Made by a program: the position numbers and the translations under genes. From contig SKUL01000192.1 in assembly GCA_007129985.1 (NCBI GenBank), forward strand, positions 1 to 33,577: DNA of 33,577 nucleotides. The letters are read 5' to 3'. Within the stretch, counting starts at the first letter, position 1, and the number at the start of each line of letters is the position of its first letter. This DNA is from Flavobacteriales bacterium. Its GTDB lineage: Bacteria > Bacteroidota > Bacteroidia > Flavobacteriales_D > SKUL01. A model generated the notes under the pieces. It did no database searches and was not told the origin of the DNA. It saw only the letters and a program-made list of their open reading frames with translations. This document shows, piece by piece, positions 16,761-25,643 of the stretch.

Positions 16761-18434
16761 TTAGTACACCGTAAAGGAGAGGTTTCCGATGGGGTTGATG
16801 CTACCATCCGGAGCCTGTGCCTTGATGTTCTCAATGAGTATTTTCTGGTTTCGCGCCACGTTTTGTAGCATTTGTTTTTGCTCATCCGTGAGGCGGTTAC
16901 TATTCGACTTCCGGGTAATGGCCTCTCCTCGCATAATGGTAGTTAGGTCGAAAGAAACCACAGGGTACTTGAGGTCGAATACAAAATCTTCCATTTTCGC
17001 TCCTACACCAATCTGGGCAACTGCCTTCGCCTTTTCAATACGGGTGTCTCCAATGCTCAAACCAGCAAATGTTGGAGTTGGCTTGGGTACATTCTTACAA
17101 CGGAAATTCATGCTTCCCATGGGTTTGGAGCTGCCATCGTCCATTTCAACGCTTACGCTGATGACGCACTCAGCCCCTTGCCCGGGTTTTACCACCCAGC
17201 CTTCACTGGTTCGACTAAGGGTTCCGTTTGTGACACTTGGCTTGATCTTCTCTGCTGAGAAACCAGGTACTGAGATATCCACAGGGTTTTCCAAACCGCG
17301 GTAGAAAACATTCATCTTGGTAGGAGAAACAACCAGCGACGGCTTGGCAACTTCAAAGTTCACATCGAACAAGAAAGGTATTTCTCCTTGCGGACCTTTA
17401 AAACGAATCAGACCTTTCCATGTTTGGAAGCCAACCTGACCCGCAGGAATACGCAACTTGGCAAAACCGTCATCTCCTATAGGCACTTCAACGGACTCAC
17501 CCGCGAGTGATGTGGTAGATGAATCGTGCTGAACAGATTGATCTACACCTATCTCTACTGAAGGAAAGTTGGTGTCATCGTATGCCGCGAGGAATACGTC
17601 TGCCCTGAAAGTATCTCCTTGCAGTACGTAATTGGTTTGAGGAATAGCAATGGGTACGAGCTTGGTAAACTTGAATGAAGCCGCATCCACATCAGCCATT
17701 AGCCAAGAAACCATGTCGGCCTCTACGTTCCGTACATCCGTTTGAATTTTTGAAAGGTTGGTGATTACAGCCGCCAGCGGGATGTAATAGAAATTCATAC
17801 CCTCCCAGGTGCTCATGGTTCCGGATGCATCTCTTCGATCAGCGAAATCGAATGTACGGTCAAAGTTATCTGCCAAAACCGGCATCTGCCCGTCCAATAA
17901 CTCCTTTAGCCTGTCCCGAAACTCTTCCAGGTTTTTTCGGAGATTGGCAGCGGCCAAAAAGTCTCCATCAGGGTGCGATGTTCTTGGCATTCCGGCGTTC
18001 TCGCCTACCAACACCTCAGTACTGATGTCGTAGTTGTCTTTCATATTCACGTACTGCAGGGAAAGGACAGTATCCTGACCGCGATTGTTGCTCGCGATAA
18101 CCTCCTCCATAGGTCGCTTCTCTACCTTGGATATGAGGTGTGCCTTGATTCTGTCCACCTGATCGGTGATTTCATTGGCCATCGTACGAACTTCGTCCGC
18201 TTTATTCCAGTTCTCCCTGTATTTCGCAGGGTTTTCACTGTAAGACGCTTCGAATTTTGCGTATTGCTCGTCAATTTTCTGTTTGAAGGTTACTTTGGTA
18301 TTCTCCAAACCTTCATTGATCAGTACAAAAGCATCAAGGATTTCCTTCGACACATTAAGTGCGAGAAGAGCCGTGAGTACCAGGTACATCATACCGATCA
18401 TCTTCTGCCTCGGTGTTTCTTTACCTCCAGCCAT
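16761..18434 (-). CDS. gldM: Type IX secretion system motor protein GldM/PorM
   Basis: The 557-residue protein has one N-terminal transmembrane helix (MIGMMYLVLTALLALNV) after a short cytoplasmic stretch (MAGGKETPRQK), then a long periplasmic part beginning with a helical region (residues about 45-210) and continuing with beta-rich Ig-like domains. In known systems a GldM dimer sits in a GldL pentamer and carries torque from the proton-driven motor up to the GldKN ring. The gene lies 38 bases after gldL and 12 before gldN. It is somewhat longer than the roughly 510-520 residues I expect for the family. Confidence 0.95.
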   Translation of the reverse strand: MAGGKETPRQKMIGMMYLVLTALLALNVSKEILDAFVLINEGLENTKVTFKQKIDEQYAKFEASYSENPAKYRENWNKADEVRTMANEITDQVDRIKAHLISKVEKRPMEEVIASNNRGQDTVLSLQYVNMKDNYDISTEVLVGENAGMPRTSHPDGDFLAAANLRKNLEEFRDRLKELLDGQMPVLADNFDRTFDFADRRDASGTMSTWEGMNFYYIPLAAVITNLSKIQTDVRNVEADMVSWLMADVDAASFKFTKLVPIAIPQTNYVLQGDTFRADVFLAAYDDTNFPSVEIGVDQSVQHDSSTTSLAGESVEVPIGDDGFAKLRIPAGQVGFQTWKGLIRFKGPQGEIPFLFDVNFEVAKPSLVVSPTKMNVFYRGLENPVDISVPGFSAEKIKPSVTNGTLSRTSEGWVVKPGQGAECVISVSVEMDDGSSKPMGSMNFRCKNVPKPTPTFAGLSIGDTRIEKAKAVAQIGVGAKMEDFVFDLKYPVVSFDLTTIMRGEAITRKSNSNRLTDEQKQMLQNVARNQKILIENIKAQAPDGSINPIGNLSFTVY

Positions 18435-18472
18435 CTTTTAGATTCGTTTAGATTAGGTTAGAAATAAGAAAC

Positions 18473-19246
18473 TTACCTGTTAACGGTCATCGCCGACAAC
18501 ATGTTTCCGTAAACGGTATTGAGTTGAGCAAGGTTGCTGCTCAGCGCAGCAATGTTCTCTTTGTACTTTTTGGTATCTTCAACAGACTCGTTGAGGTTTG
18601 AGAGAAGCTCACCGATTCCGGCGTAGAGACCTTGAGTTTTAGACAACTCCTGGAATTGTGTTTCATAAGCTTCATTCAAACGGGCAAGGTTACCAGCCAT
18701 TTTCTGAAGGTGTTCACCGGCTGCGGAACCACTCTCTGCTTGAGAAGTAAGGCCCACCAATGATTCAGAGGCACGTGCGTAGGAATCTGATAATTCAGAA
18801 ACGCGGCTAGAAGCACCGCGAAGGTTGTCTACATATTCATTTGTTGCAACAGATGCGTCAGAAATTTCACTCAGTTTATTAGCTTGTGTGCTCAATGCAC
18901 GCATTCCTTCGCCTAAACTGGCGATTAGTTCCGGTTCAATGCGCGCCTCCTCGAGCATGTTGTCGAGCTGTTCTGTAATCGAACCTTTGGGCTCCTCATC
19001 ACCGTGCTCAGCGCGCTCGCCTGTGTTGAGTTCGGGGTAAACCAAACCCCAATCCGGTTCTTCGTGAATCGGCTCAAATGCCGAGAAGAAGAAGATAACC
19101 GCCTCTGTTGTCAGACCAACGGTCAACATGACACCCGCACCGGGCCAGTGCTGAATTTTAAACAGTGCTCCCAAAATTACAATTGCAGCACCCCAGCCAT
19201 ACAGTTTGGCCATAAACTTCTTCCATCCTTTACTTCCTGGTTTCAT
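18473..19246 (-). CDS. gldL: Type IX secretion system motor protein GldL/PorL
   Basis: The 257-residue protein has two transmembrane helices in its first 60 residues (WGAAIVILGALFKIQHWPGA and TVGLTTEAVIFFFSAF), then a cytoplasmic helical coiled-coil domain. Intramembrane charged residues Lys30, His33, Glu48 and Glu58 sit where the F. johnsoniae motor has its functionally important Lys, His and Glu residues; the central glutamate is linked to proton flow. GldL pentamers surround the GldM helices in the inner membrane and convert the proton gradient to motion. It lies between gldK (64-base gap) and gldM. Confidence 0.95.
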   Translation of the reverse strand: MKPGSKGWKKFMAKLYGWGAAIVILGALFKIQHWPGAGVMLTVGLTTEAVIFFFSAFEPIHEEPDWGLVYPELNTGERAEHGDEEPKGSITEQLDNMLEEARIEPELIASLGEGMRALSTQANKLSEISDASVATNEYVDNLRGASSRVSELSDSYARASESLVGLTSQAESGSAAGEHLQKMAGNLARLNEAYETQFQELSKTQGLYAGIGELLSNLNESVEDTKKYKENIAALSSNLAQLNTVYGNMLSAMTVNR

Positions 19247-19310
19247 AATTCCCTAGCGTTTTAGATTTTGATTGATGTTAGTTATTGATTGAAAAATTGA
19301 GTCCTTGATT

Positions 19311-20666
19311 TTAGTTCCATGATTTTGGATCCCCTGTTTTACCTCTTCCCAGGTAGCTCATTACTGAGCGGAATCCTATGTAACATTTCGCAGTATCCTG
19401 ATACTCGTAGCTTCGTGTACCACACTGCAAGAAGTATTCTATGTCTTTCCATGACCCACCACGAATCACCTTGCGCTTCAGGGCTGGAGGATCATTGGTT
19501 TTCGAATCGTATTGGTATTCCGGGTTCATATCGTGTGAAAAGTCGTACACAGAAGGATCGTAAGCGGTGCTGGTCCACTCAGCTACGTTACCGGCCATGC
19601 AATATAAACCGTATCCGTTCGGCTCGTAGCTACGAACATTCACAGGATGTAACCCATCGTCATCCACATAGTCTCCGCGTAGTGGCTTAAAGTTAGCCAA
19701 CGGACATCCAAGGCGGTTTCGAATGTAAGGGCCTCCCCATGGGTAAAGGCTCAGGTTGATTCCACCTCTTGCCGCGTATTCCCATTCAGATTCAGTTGGC
19801 AGTCGGAACTTGTGTACGTAGGTCTCTCCGTTTCGGAACTTCCACGTATCCAACAACTGCGATCGCCATACATTAAAGGCTTTGGCCTGACCCCAGGTAA
19901 TACCCACTACGGGGTATTCATCGTAGGCGGGGTGCCAGAAGTACGCCTCGGTGAGCGGCTCGTTATACGAATAGGTATAATCGTGAATCCAGCAAAGGGT
20001 GTCAGGATAAACAGGTATCACCTCCCTAATGATGAATTGCGAGCGATCAACGTGTCCGCGGATGGAGTGTGTTTGCCCCAATTGGTTGGTAAAAGAGAGG
20101 TCATTGTCTTTGCCCGACTTACGTGCCGCGCTCTTGAGGTCAATCCAGTAGTACTCAAACAAGAGCTTACGAGTATCAATCTCCTTACGACGATAGAACC
20201 GCTCGTGTTCCGGAAGGAACATATCAAAGAGTTCTTCCCGCTCTTCTTCATCATTCCAGCGAATTTTCTCACGCCAGTTGATGATGGGCGGATAGAGCTC
20301 CTCCCCGTAGGCATCTTCTTCAAAAACGTGCTCACCGATACCAGCCTCGCCCAATCGCATGTGCGCTATTGAGTCGCGAACCCAGTAAACAAACTGGCGA
20401 TACTCGTTGTTGGAAATCTCAGTGTCGTCCATGTAGAAAGCACCCACGGTTACCGTTTTGCTTTTGGTGTTCATGGCGTATGGCACATCCTGATCATTGG
20501 GACCCATCACGTAGCTCCCAAAGTGAATGTAGTTCATACCATAGGGGTTGTACTGAACGAAATCCTCGCGCGGTTGTACACCCACGAGTTCCCCCCTGTT
20601 TCCTCCGCCACAACTGCTAAAAAGCAGCGAGGCGAAAACTGCCATTAAAAAGAGCGTCTGTTTCAT
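19311..20666 (-). CDS. gldK: Type IX secretion system ring lipoprotein GldK/PorK
   Basis: The 451-residue lipoprotein has signal MKQTLFLMAVFASLLFSSC with the lipidated Cys at 19. The mature protein has a formylglycine-generating-enzyme-like (SUMF1) fold: FYMDDTEISNNEYRQFVYW near the start, FRLPTESEWEYAARGG, YCMAGNVAEWT and KVIRGGSWKD towards the end. GldK uses this fold as a structural ring subunit with GldN; it is not thought to be an enzyme. An 89-base gap with a long inverted repeat separates it from porP. Like porP, gldL and gldM, it lies on the same strand, in the conserved order. Confidence 0.95.
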   Translation of the reverse strand: MKQTLFLMAVFASLLFSSCGGGNRGELVGVQPREDFVQYNPYGMNYIHFGSYVMGPNDQDVPYAMNTKSKTVTVGAFYMDDTEISNNEYRQFVYWVRDSIAHMRLGEAGIGEHVFEEDAYGEELYPPIINWREKIRWNDEEEREELFDMFLPEHERFYRRKEIDTRKLLFEYYWIDLKSAARKSGKDNDLSFTNQLGQTHSIRGHVDRSQFIIREVIPVYPDTLCWIHDYTYSYNEPLTEAYFWHPAYDEYPVVGITWGQAKAFNVWRSQLLDTWKFRNGETYVHKFRLPTESEWEYAARGGINLSLYPWGGPYIRNRLGCPLANFKPLRGDYVDDDGLHPVNVRSYEPNGYGLYCMAGNVAEWTSTAYDPSVYDFSHDMNPEYQYDSKTNDPPALKRKVIRGGSWKDIEYFLQCGTRSYEYQDTAKCYIGFRSVMSYLGRGKTGDPKSWN

Positions 20667-20703
20667 CTCTCTATGGTTTTAAAATTTCCTCACAACAGGC
20701 CCT

Positions 20704-20755
20704 TGTAACTAACAACCCGAACCGGTTTATACGGAAACTTTGGTGTTTAGTTACA
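20704..20755 (-). repeat. Inverted repeat between porP and gldK
   Basis: TGTAACTAA at 20704-20712 and its exact complement TTAGTTACA at 20747-20755 flank 34 bases. In the porP-gldK transcript they would pair into a 9-bp stem that can extend with bulges (CACC with GGTTG). One arm touches the porP stop codon. No T run follows, so it is not a standard terminator; a processing or stability element is possible. Confidence 0.5.
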
Positions 20756-21691
20756 TTACAAGAACCTTACGGTTTTGTGAATTTCCTTAGGCAATGGTTT
20801 CTCAATCTTGAAGCAGAAGTTCACCATAATTTCGTGACTTCCGGTGCTATAATTCGCCAATTGCGATGTTGTGAAGTCATAAGAGTACCCCACCCTAATT
20901 ATACTCTTACCGATTTCGGTCTGATAGCCGAGCTGCGGTGCTATAGCATCAATTGTGCGATATGTAACGCCCGCCCAAATCATATTATTGCCTGCAGTGT
21001 ACTCCGCATTTAGGTTCACATCGTACTGCGTTGAAGCCAAGTCTGACTTAATCAGCATATTGGGCACCAAGTTAAAGGCGGGGCTCAAATCAAAGATGTA
21101 CCCCCCCATCAAATAGTAGTGTCGCGCAAGCTCAATATTCACATCGAACATTCTTCCTTGCGAAAGGTGTGTTGAGGACAAGCCTGCGTAAAACTTACCT
21201 GGGCGATGGAAATACAGTCCAAAAGATGCGTCAAACTTGGTATTACTCTGCTGACCAAGCGGAATAGAAATATCATTTTGAACACCGTCAATAGCTACCC
21301 ACTCGGTGGTGTTGATTGCGCTGTTAAACATCCCCACAGACGCTCCGAAATTCAAGAAATTTTGACCCACCTTTAAGTGGTATGAGTAATGCGCACGAAC
21401 AATGTTATTGTTCAACTGCCCGATTACGTCGTTGTAAAAGGTGATTCCGATACCACTGTTAATCGATCGTATGGGAGCGTGACCGTTGACCAAAAATGTT
21501 GTAGGGGCTCCATCAAAACCAGCCCATTGATTGCGATACATGAATGTACCACAAATCATATCCTTGCTGCCAGCGAAAGCCGGGTTGATCGAAAGACGAT
21601 CGGCCATAAACTGGGTGAATTGTGGATCTTGTTGTGCATAAGCACCACAAGCAAGGAACAGGCCCGTGAAGGCTAGTAAAAGTTTCTTCAT
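20756..21691 (-). CDS. porP: PorP/SprF family type IX secretion outer-membrane protein
   Basis: The 311-residue protein starts with a signal peptide (MKKLLLAFTGLFLACGAYAQ) followed by the family hallmark QDPQFTQFMADRLSINPAFAGS. The rest is a predicted outer-membrane beta barrel with alternating strands. PorP/SprF proteins associate with the PorK/GldK ring and, as a family, link partner proteins to the T9SS. It directly precedes gldK, so it is probably the core PorP rather than one of the many accessory SprF copies. A promoter-like site lies 67 bases upstream. The gene could also be read from topA through the arginase-like gene, from which it is 145 bases away. Confidence 0.9.
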   Translation of the reverse strand: MKKLLLAFTGLFLACGAYAQQDPQFTQFMADRLSINPAFAGSKDMICGTFMYRNQWAGFDGAPTTFLVNGHAPIRSINSGIGITFYNDVIGQLNNNIVRAHYSYHLKVGQNFLNFGASVGMFNSAINTTEWVAIDGVQNDISIPLGQQSNTKFDASFGLYFHRPGKFYAGLSSTHLSQGRMFDVNIELARHYYLMGGYIFDLSPAFNLVPNMLIKSDLASTQYDVNLNAEYTAGNNMIWAGVTYRTIDAIAPQLGYQTEIGKSIIRVGYSYDFTTSQLANYSTGSHEIMVNFCFKIEKPLPKEIHKTVRFL

Positions 21692-21757
21692 GCTATTGAG
21701 CTGGTTTATCGCAGGTTAACAGTTTAATTTTGGCTTCGTTTCCCTCAGAAACAGGGG

Positions 21758-21787
21758 CTAAAATAAAGAAATTCCCAAACAACCAAA
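21758..21787 (-). promoter_or_regulatory. Putative porP-gld promoter
   Basis: On the minus strand TTTG (21784-21787) is followed after 18 bases by TATTTTAG (21758-21765), near the Bacteroidetes consensus. Transcription would begin near 21751, leaving a leader of about 60 bases before porP. The same -7 word and spacing occur before metK. Confidence 0.3.
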
Positions 21788-21836
21788 AATTTTTCAACAG
21801 TCTGCACGTGGATTACCCCGATTCAGAGTGCCAATT

Positions 21837-23006
21837 CTAGCTAATCTTTTGGTAGGTGAGCCACCATATATCAGGCACCTCGTTGGCGCAGGCCGTCTGG
21901 TAATCTTCATAGGCGCAGGGCACAAGATGATGCCTCTCGTAGCGCGCACGGCTTCCGGGCGGATAAGGTACACTGAGCCACCAGCGGTCGGAAACCTTGC
22001 TTTTGAAAAAAACCAGTTCGTGGTCGGCGTCATTCACTACCACCTGATAACGGTAGTACTTTTCCTCGTCCTTAAAGGGGAAGTCATGCTTTCGTGCGTA
22101 GTATCCGGCAATCACGCACCAAATCATCTGAGCAAGGAGATGGGCGGTTTGACCGTTGTTGTCGTATGCAGGATTGAACTCGTAAAACCCGATGGAGGTG
22201 AGCTTATCGCTCATACCGGCATAACGACACATCTGACACGCCTCTTCTCCGTAGAAACCATTGGGACCACTGTTTCCGCAGCCCGGGGCATCCGACTGAC
22301 GGATGGCCGATATATCGAAGCTGACAAGGTCTGCATTTCGAACAATCGGCTCGGTGGCCGCCACATTTCCCTTGAATAGTCCCAGCCGATAGGTATCGAA
22401 ATACAGCTTGTTCATCAGCTCCAGCTCAGTTTCACAAAGGAAATAGGTCTGGTAGCCGATGTTGCTGTAGTTAAAGAGGAAATTCGGCTGGTGAAGGATG
22501 ATGTGGTTGAGATAGGACTCTGCGTGCAGTCGACCCTCATCTTGTCCAAGATCAAATATCCGATCCACCCCCAACACGTTGATGGTTTGCTCCAGCGGCT
22601 CGTAGGCAGAGAAGTTAGCAAGCGTGAGATCCTGACTTCCACCAATTATGATGGGCAATACTTTATGCCGAAGCAACTCGCTGACCACGGATTTCAGCGC
22701 GAAGTGGGTGTCCTTAACTTCACTACCCGGTTGGATATTTCCTAAATCACACCACTTGATAGGCGCACCTGAAGGCGGAAAGAGTTTGTACAAGTAGGGT
22801 CTGACGGCATCCGGGCCACTAGCACAGCCCTGATTATTGATGGCACCACGTTCCTCGCAAACACCAATGAGCGCAATATTGGCGTTCTGCCACTCCGGAA
22901 AATCATCACGGTAAACATCTACCAATGCCCCCAGTGAGTTGGACTTCAAATCTTCCGGTAGACCTTTGGGGGACTGCATGTAAATCGAAAGGTCGGCCAC
23001 GCTCAT
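21837..23006 (-). CDS. Arginase/formimidoylglutamase-fold protein with degenerate metal site
   Basis: The 389-residue protein matches the ureohydrolase (arginase, agmatinase, formimidoylglutamase) fold: IGGSQDLT at 122-128, VLGVDRIFD at 144-152 and LVSFDISAI at 227-235, in the usual order and spacing. Active enzymes have GGxH, DAHxD and SFDxD here. In this protein Gln125 replaces the first His, Ile150 the second His and Ser233 the last Asp, so about three of six manganese ligands are missing. It would probably not be a working arginase. The C-terminal 80 residues are extra. The gene lies 12 bases after topA and before porP, so it is in the T9SS neighbourhood; its role is unknown. Confidence 0.75.
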   Translation of the reverse strand: MSVADLSIYMQSPKGLPEDLKSNSLGALVDVYRDDFPEWQNANIALIGVCEERGAINNQGCASGPDAVRPYLYKLFPPSGAPIKWCDLGNIQPGSEVKDTHFALKSVVSELLRHKVLPIIIGGSQDLTLANFSAYEPLEQTINVLGVDRIFDLGQDEGRLHAESYLNHIILHQPNFLFNYSNIGYQTYFLCETELELMNKLYFDTYRLGLFKGNVAATEPIVRNADLVSFDISAIRQSDAPGCGNSGPNGFYGEEACQMCRYAGMSDKLTSIGFYEFNPAYDNNGQTAHLLAQMIWCVIAGYYARKHDFPFKDEEKYYRYQVVVNDADHELVFFKSKVSDRWWLSVPYPPGSRARYERHHLVPCAYEDYQTACANEVPDIWWLTYQKIS

Positions 23007-23018
23007 CTTGATCGCTTG

Positions 23019-25421
23019 TTACTTCTTTGCAGACGACTTACCTGTTTTCCTGGCCGCCGGTTTCTTTTTGGCCGGTGCTTTCTTTGGTTTGGCAGCTTTA
23101 CTTGCAGACGCCTTGGTTGTTTTACCACGGCGCGCAGTTTTGGGTGCTTCCTCAGCAATCTTCAGACACTGCTCAAGGGTGAGCGACGACGGCTCCAGGT
23201 CCTTCGGAATTTTGAAGTTATCCTTTCCAATCTTGATGTAAGGCCCAAAGCGTCCGTTGAGAACCTGCACCTCCTCGTTTTCGGGGAAGGTTTTAATCAT
23301 GCGGTTTCTCTCCAGCTCCAGCTTGGCTTCAATGAGCTCTGCGGCTTGTTCAAGGGTAATCTCATACACATTCGTGTCGAGGTCTTTAGGGATGGAGGCA
23401 AAAAGCTTTCCGTAGCGCACAAAAGGCCCAAATCTACCAATGGCCGCTACTACCTCTTCATCCTTGTACGTGCCCAGCTTGCGCGGAAGCAGGAAGAGTT
23501 TCAATGCTTCCTCAAGCGTAATGGTTGAGATACTTTGGTCTTTAAGCAGTGAGGCAAACCGGGGTTTCTCCTCGTCGGAGCTTTCACCAATCTGCACCAT
23601 GGGGCCATATCTACCGATGCGGGCAATGATGCGCTTTCCGGACTTGGGGTCTGTTCCCAGCTCCCGCTCTCCCGTGGCCCGCTCGGAGTGCTCAAGGGTT
23701 TGCTCCACGAGATTGTGGAATGGCTTGTAGAAGCCTTCAATCATCTTGTCCCACTGCTTAGCGCCCTCTGCAATCTCATCAAATTCTTTCTCCACATCCG
23801 CGGTGAAGTTGTACTCCAGAATCTGGGCAAAGTGCTCCATTAAAAAGTCGTTCACCACCATACCGATGTCGGTAGGAAAGAGTTTGTTCTTTTCGGCACC
23901 CGTGTTTTCGGTGTGCTCTTCTTCCTTCACCACACCGCCTGAAAGTCGTATCAAAGCGTACTTGCGTGTGGTTCCATCACGCGATTCTTTCGACACATAT
24001 CCCCTTTTCTGGATGGTTGAAATCGTTGGAGCATAGGTAGAGGGACGGCCAATTCCCAACTCCTCCAGTTTTTTCACCAAACTGGCTTCGGCGTAGCGCG
24101 GCGGGTGCTGCGTAAAGCGCTCGGTGGCGGTCATTTCCTGAAGACCCAATTGCTGACCTGTTTGCAGAGCCGGCAACATTCCTTTGGCTTCTTCTTCGGG
24201 TTCATCGTCGCGCCCTTCGAGATACACTTTCAGGAATCCCTCAAACTTGAGCACCTCACCCTTGGCAACCAATTCTTCATTTGAACCCGATATGCTGATG
24301 CGCGCTGTAGTGCGCTCCAACTGAGCTTCGGTCATTTGCGAAGCAATGGTTCTTTTCCAGATCAGGTCATACAACCGCTGCTCTCGGGCCTCAGCCTGAA
24401 CAGCAGGTTTGCTGAGGTCTGTGGGGCGGATGGCCTCGTGGGCCTCTTGTGCGGACTTGTTTCTGGTGGCGTATTTCTTCGGATTCGAAAAATCCTCGCC
24501 ATACATATCCACGATGGCCTTTTGTGCACCCTGAATAGCGGTATCGCTCAGATTCACCGAATCTGTTCGCATGTAGGTGATGTGCCCCGCTTCGTACAAT
24601 CGCTGTGCGAGTTGCATGGTTTGAGCCACAGAATAACCAAGCTTGCGACTGGCTTCCTGCTGTAAGGTAGATGTGGTGAAAGGAGCAGCCGGCGTTTTTA
24701 CTGCGGGCTTTTTCTCCACATCAGTCACCGAAAAATCAGCATCCTTACACACATTGAGCAAGGCCGCGGCTTCATCTTTGCTCAGGCGCTTGGCAAGCTG
24801 TGCCTCAAAAGCAGCGCCTTCGGGTGTTTCGAGCCTGGCAACCACGCGGTAAGAACTGGTGCTTTTAAAATCCTGAATCTCGCGCTCCCGCTCCACAATC
24901 AGTCGTACTGCAACCGATTGCACGCGTCCGGCCGAAAGTGAGGGCCGCACTTTTCTCCAGAGAATGGGCGAAATCTCGTATCCTACCAAACGGTCCAGCA
25001 CCCGTCTTGCCTGCTGGGCATTCACGAGGTTCTGATCCACCGCGCGCGGATTGGCAATGGCGCGCTCTATGGCTGGTTTGGTAATCTCGTTAAATACGAT
25101 GCGCTTGGTTTTGGCGTCATCCAGCCCGAGGGTTTCGCTCAGGTGCCAGGATATAGCCTCCCCTTCGCGGTCCTCGTCCGTTGCCAACCAAACAACCTCC
25201 GCACTTTTAGCCAGTTTTTTCAATTCACTGACCACAGCCTTTTTATCGGCTGACACCTCGTAAACGGGCTTAAATCCGTTCTCGATATCAATAGAAATGT
25301 CTTTCGACGCAAGATCGCGCACATGACCGTAGCTGGACTTCACGGTGAAATCCTTTCCGAGGTAGCCCTCAATGGTCTTTGCCTTTGCGGGCGACTCAAC
25401 AATTACAAGGTTTTTTGCCAT
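23019..25421 (-). CDS. topA: DNA topoisomerase I
   Basis: From the ATG at 25421 the protein has 800 residues and starts MAKNLVIVESPAKAKTIEGY, the TOPRIM entry motif; an in-frame codon at 25481 would add 20 atypical residues. The TOPRIM DxDxxGE-like segment TDEDREGEA and the active-site Tyr in GHITYMRTDS (about 283) are intact. The C terminus carries several topoisomerase repeat modules (RYGPMVQIG, RFGPFVRYG, RFGPYIKIG) in place of zinc ribbons, then a Lys/Ala tail rich in PAKK. The enzyme relaxes negative supercoils through a 5'-phosphotyrosine link. It is first in the minus-strand block and divergent from miaB. Confidence 0.97.
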   Translation of the reverse strand: MAKNLVIVESPAKAKTIEGYLGKDFTVKSSYGHVRDLASKDISIDIENGFKPVYEVSADKKAVVSELKKLAKSAEVVWLATDEDREGEAISWHLSETLGLDDAKTKRIVFNEITKPAIERAIANPRAVDQNLVNAQQARRVLDRLVGYEISPILWRKVRPSLSAGRVQSVAVRLIVEREREIQDFKSTSSYRVVARLETPEGAAFEAQLAKRLSKDEAAALLNVCKDADFSVTDVEKKPAVKTPAAPFTTSTLQQEASRKLGYSVAQTMQLAQRLYEAGHITYMRTDSVNLSDTAIQGAQKAIVDMYGEDFSNPKKYATRNKSAQEAHEAIRPTDLSKPAVQAEAREQRLYDLIWKRTIASQMTEAQLERTTARISISGSNEELVAKGEVLKFEGFLKVYLEGRDDEPEEEAKGMLPALQTGQQLGLQEMTATERFTQHPPRYAEASLVKKLEELGIGRPSTYAPTISTIQKRGYVSKESRDGTTRKYALIRLSGGVVKEEEHTENTGAEKNKLFPTDIGMVVNDFLMEHFAQILEYNFTADVEKEFDEIAEGAKQWDKMIEGFYKPFHNLVEQTLEHSERATGERELGTDPKSGKRIIARIGRYGPMVQIGESSDEEKPRFASLLKDQSISTITLEEALKLFLLPRKLGTYKDEEVVAAIGRFGPFVRYGKLFASIPKDLDTNVYEITLEQAAELIEAKLELERNRMIKTFPENEEVQVLNGRFGPYIKIGKDNFKIPKDLEPSSLTLEQCLKIAEEAPKTARRGKTTKASASKAAKPKKAPAKKKPAARKTGKSSAKK

Positions 25422-25468
25422 AGCTACAATACCCTTTTGGGGTGAGATTGTTTGTTCCGTGAAGGCTG

Positions 25469-25501
25469 CAAAGTAAGGCAAAACACTTCAGCGTTTCCAA
25501 A
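25469..25501 (-). promoter_or_regulatory. Putative topA promoter
   Basis: On the minus strand TTTG (25498-25501), a 21-base spacer and TTACTTTG (25469-25476) resemble the Bacteroidetes promoter, with one base fewer in the TAnnTTTG box. Transcription would start near 25462, about 40 bases before the topA ATG. It could drive topA, the arginase-like gene and perhaps the gld genes. Confidence 0.45.
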
Positions 25502-25607
25502 GTTTTTTTATATTTCGCTGTATATGTGAATGATAGGCCAGTCAATTTTTCAGCTATTTTAACGACTCGCCGTACTGCCACAATGTCAGGAGCAAGGTCA
25601 AAATTTG

Positions 25608-25615
25608 TACCTTTG
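25608..25615 (+). promoter_or_regulatory. Putative miaB -7 promoter box
   Basis: TACCTTTG is an exact TAnnTTTG match and identical to the -7 box of the initiator tRNA gene. It lies 28 bases before the miaB ATG. I see no convincing TTTG about 20 bases upstream, so the promoter call rests on the -7 box only. Confidence 0.4.
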
Positions 25616-25643
25616 CGGGCCTTAACTTTTTGCCAGTACACAC

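Noticed and set aside
21821..21834. TTGGCAC on the minus strand upstream of porP, like a sigma-54 -24 box
   Set aside because: The -12 position has CG rather than GC at the right distance, and a better housekeeping-type site lies nearer porP.
25422..25481. A 20-residue N-terminal extension of TopA
   Set aside because: The family starts at MAKNLVIVESPAKAK, and the extension overlaps the likely promoter -7 box and transcript start.
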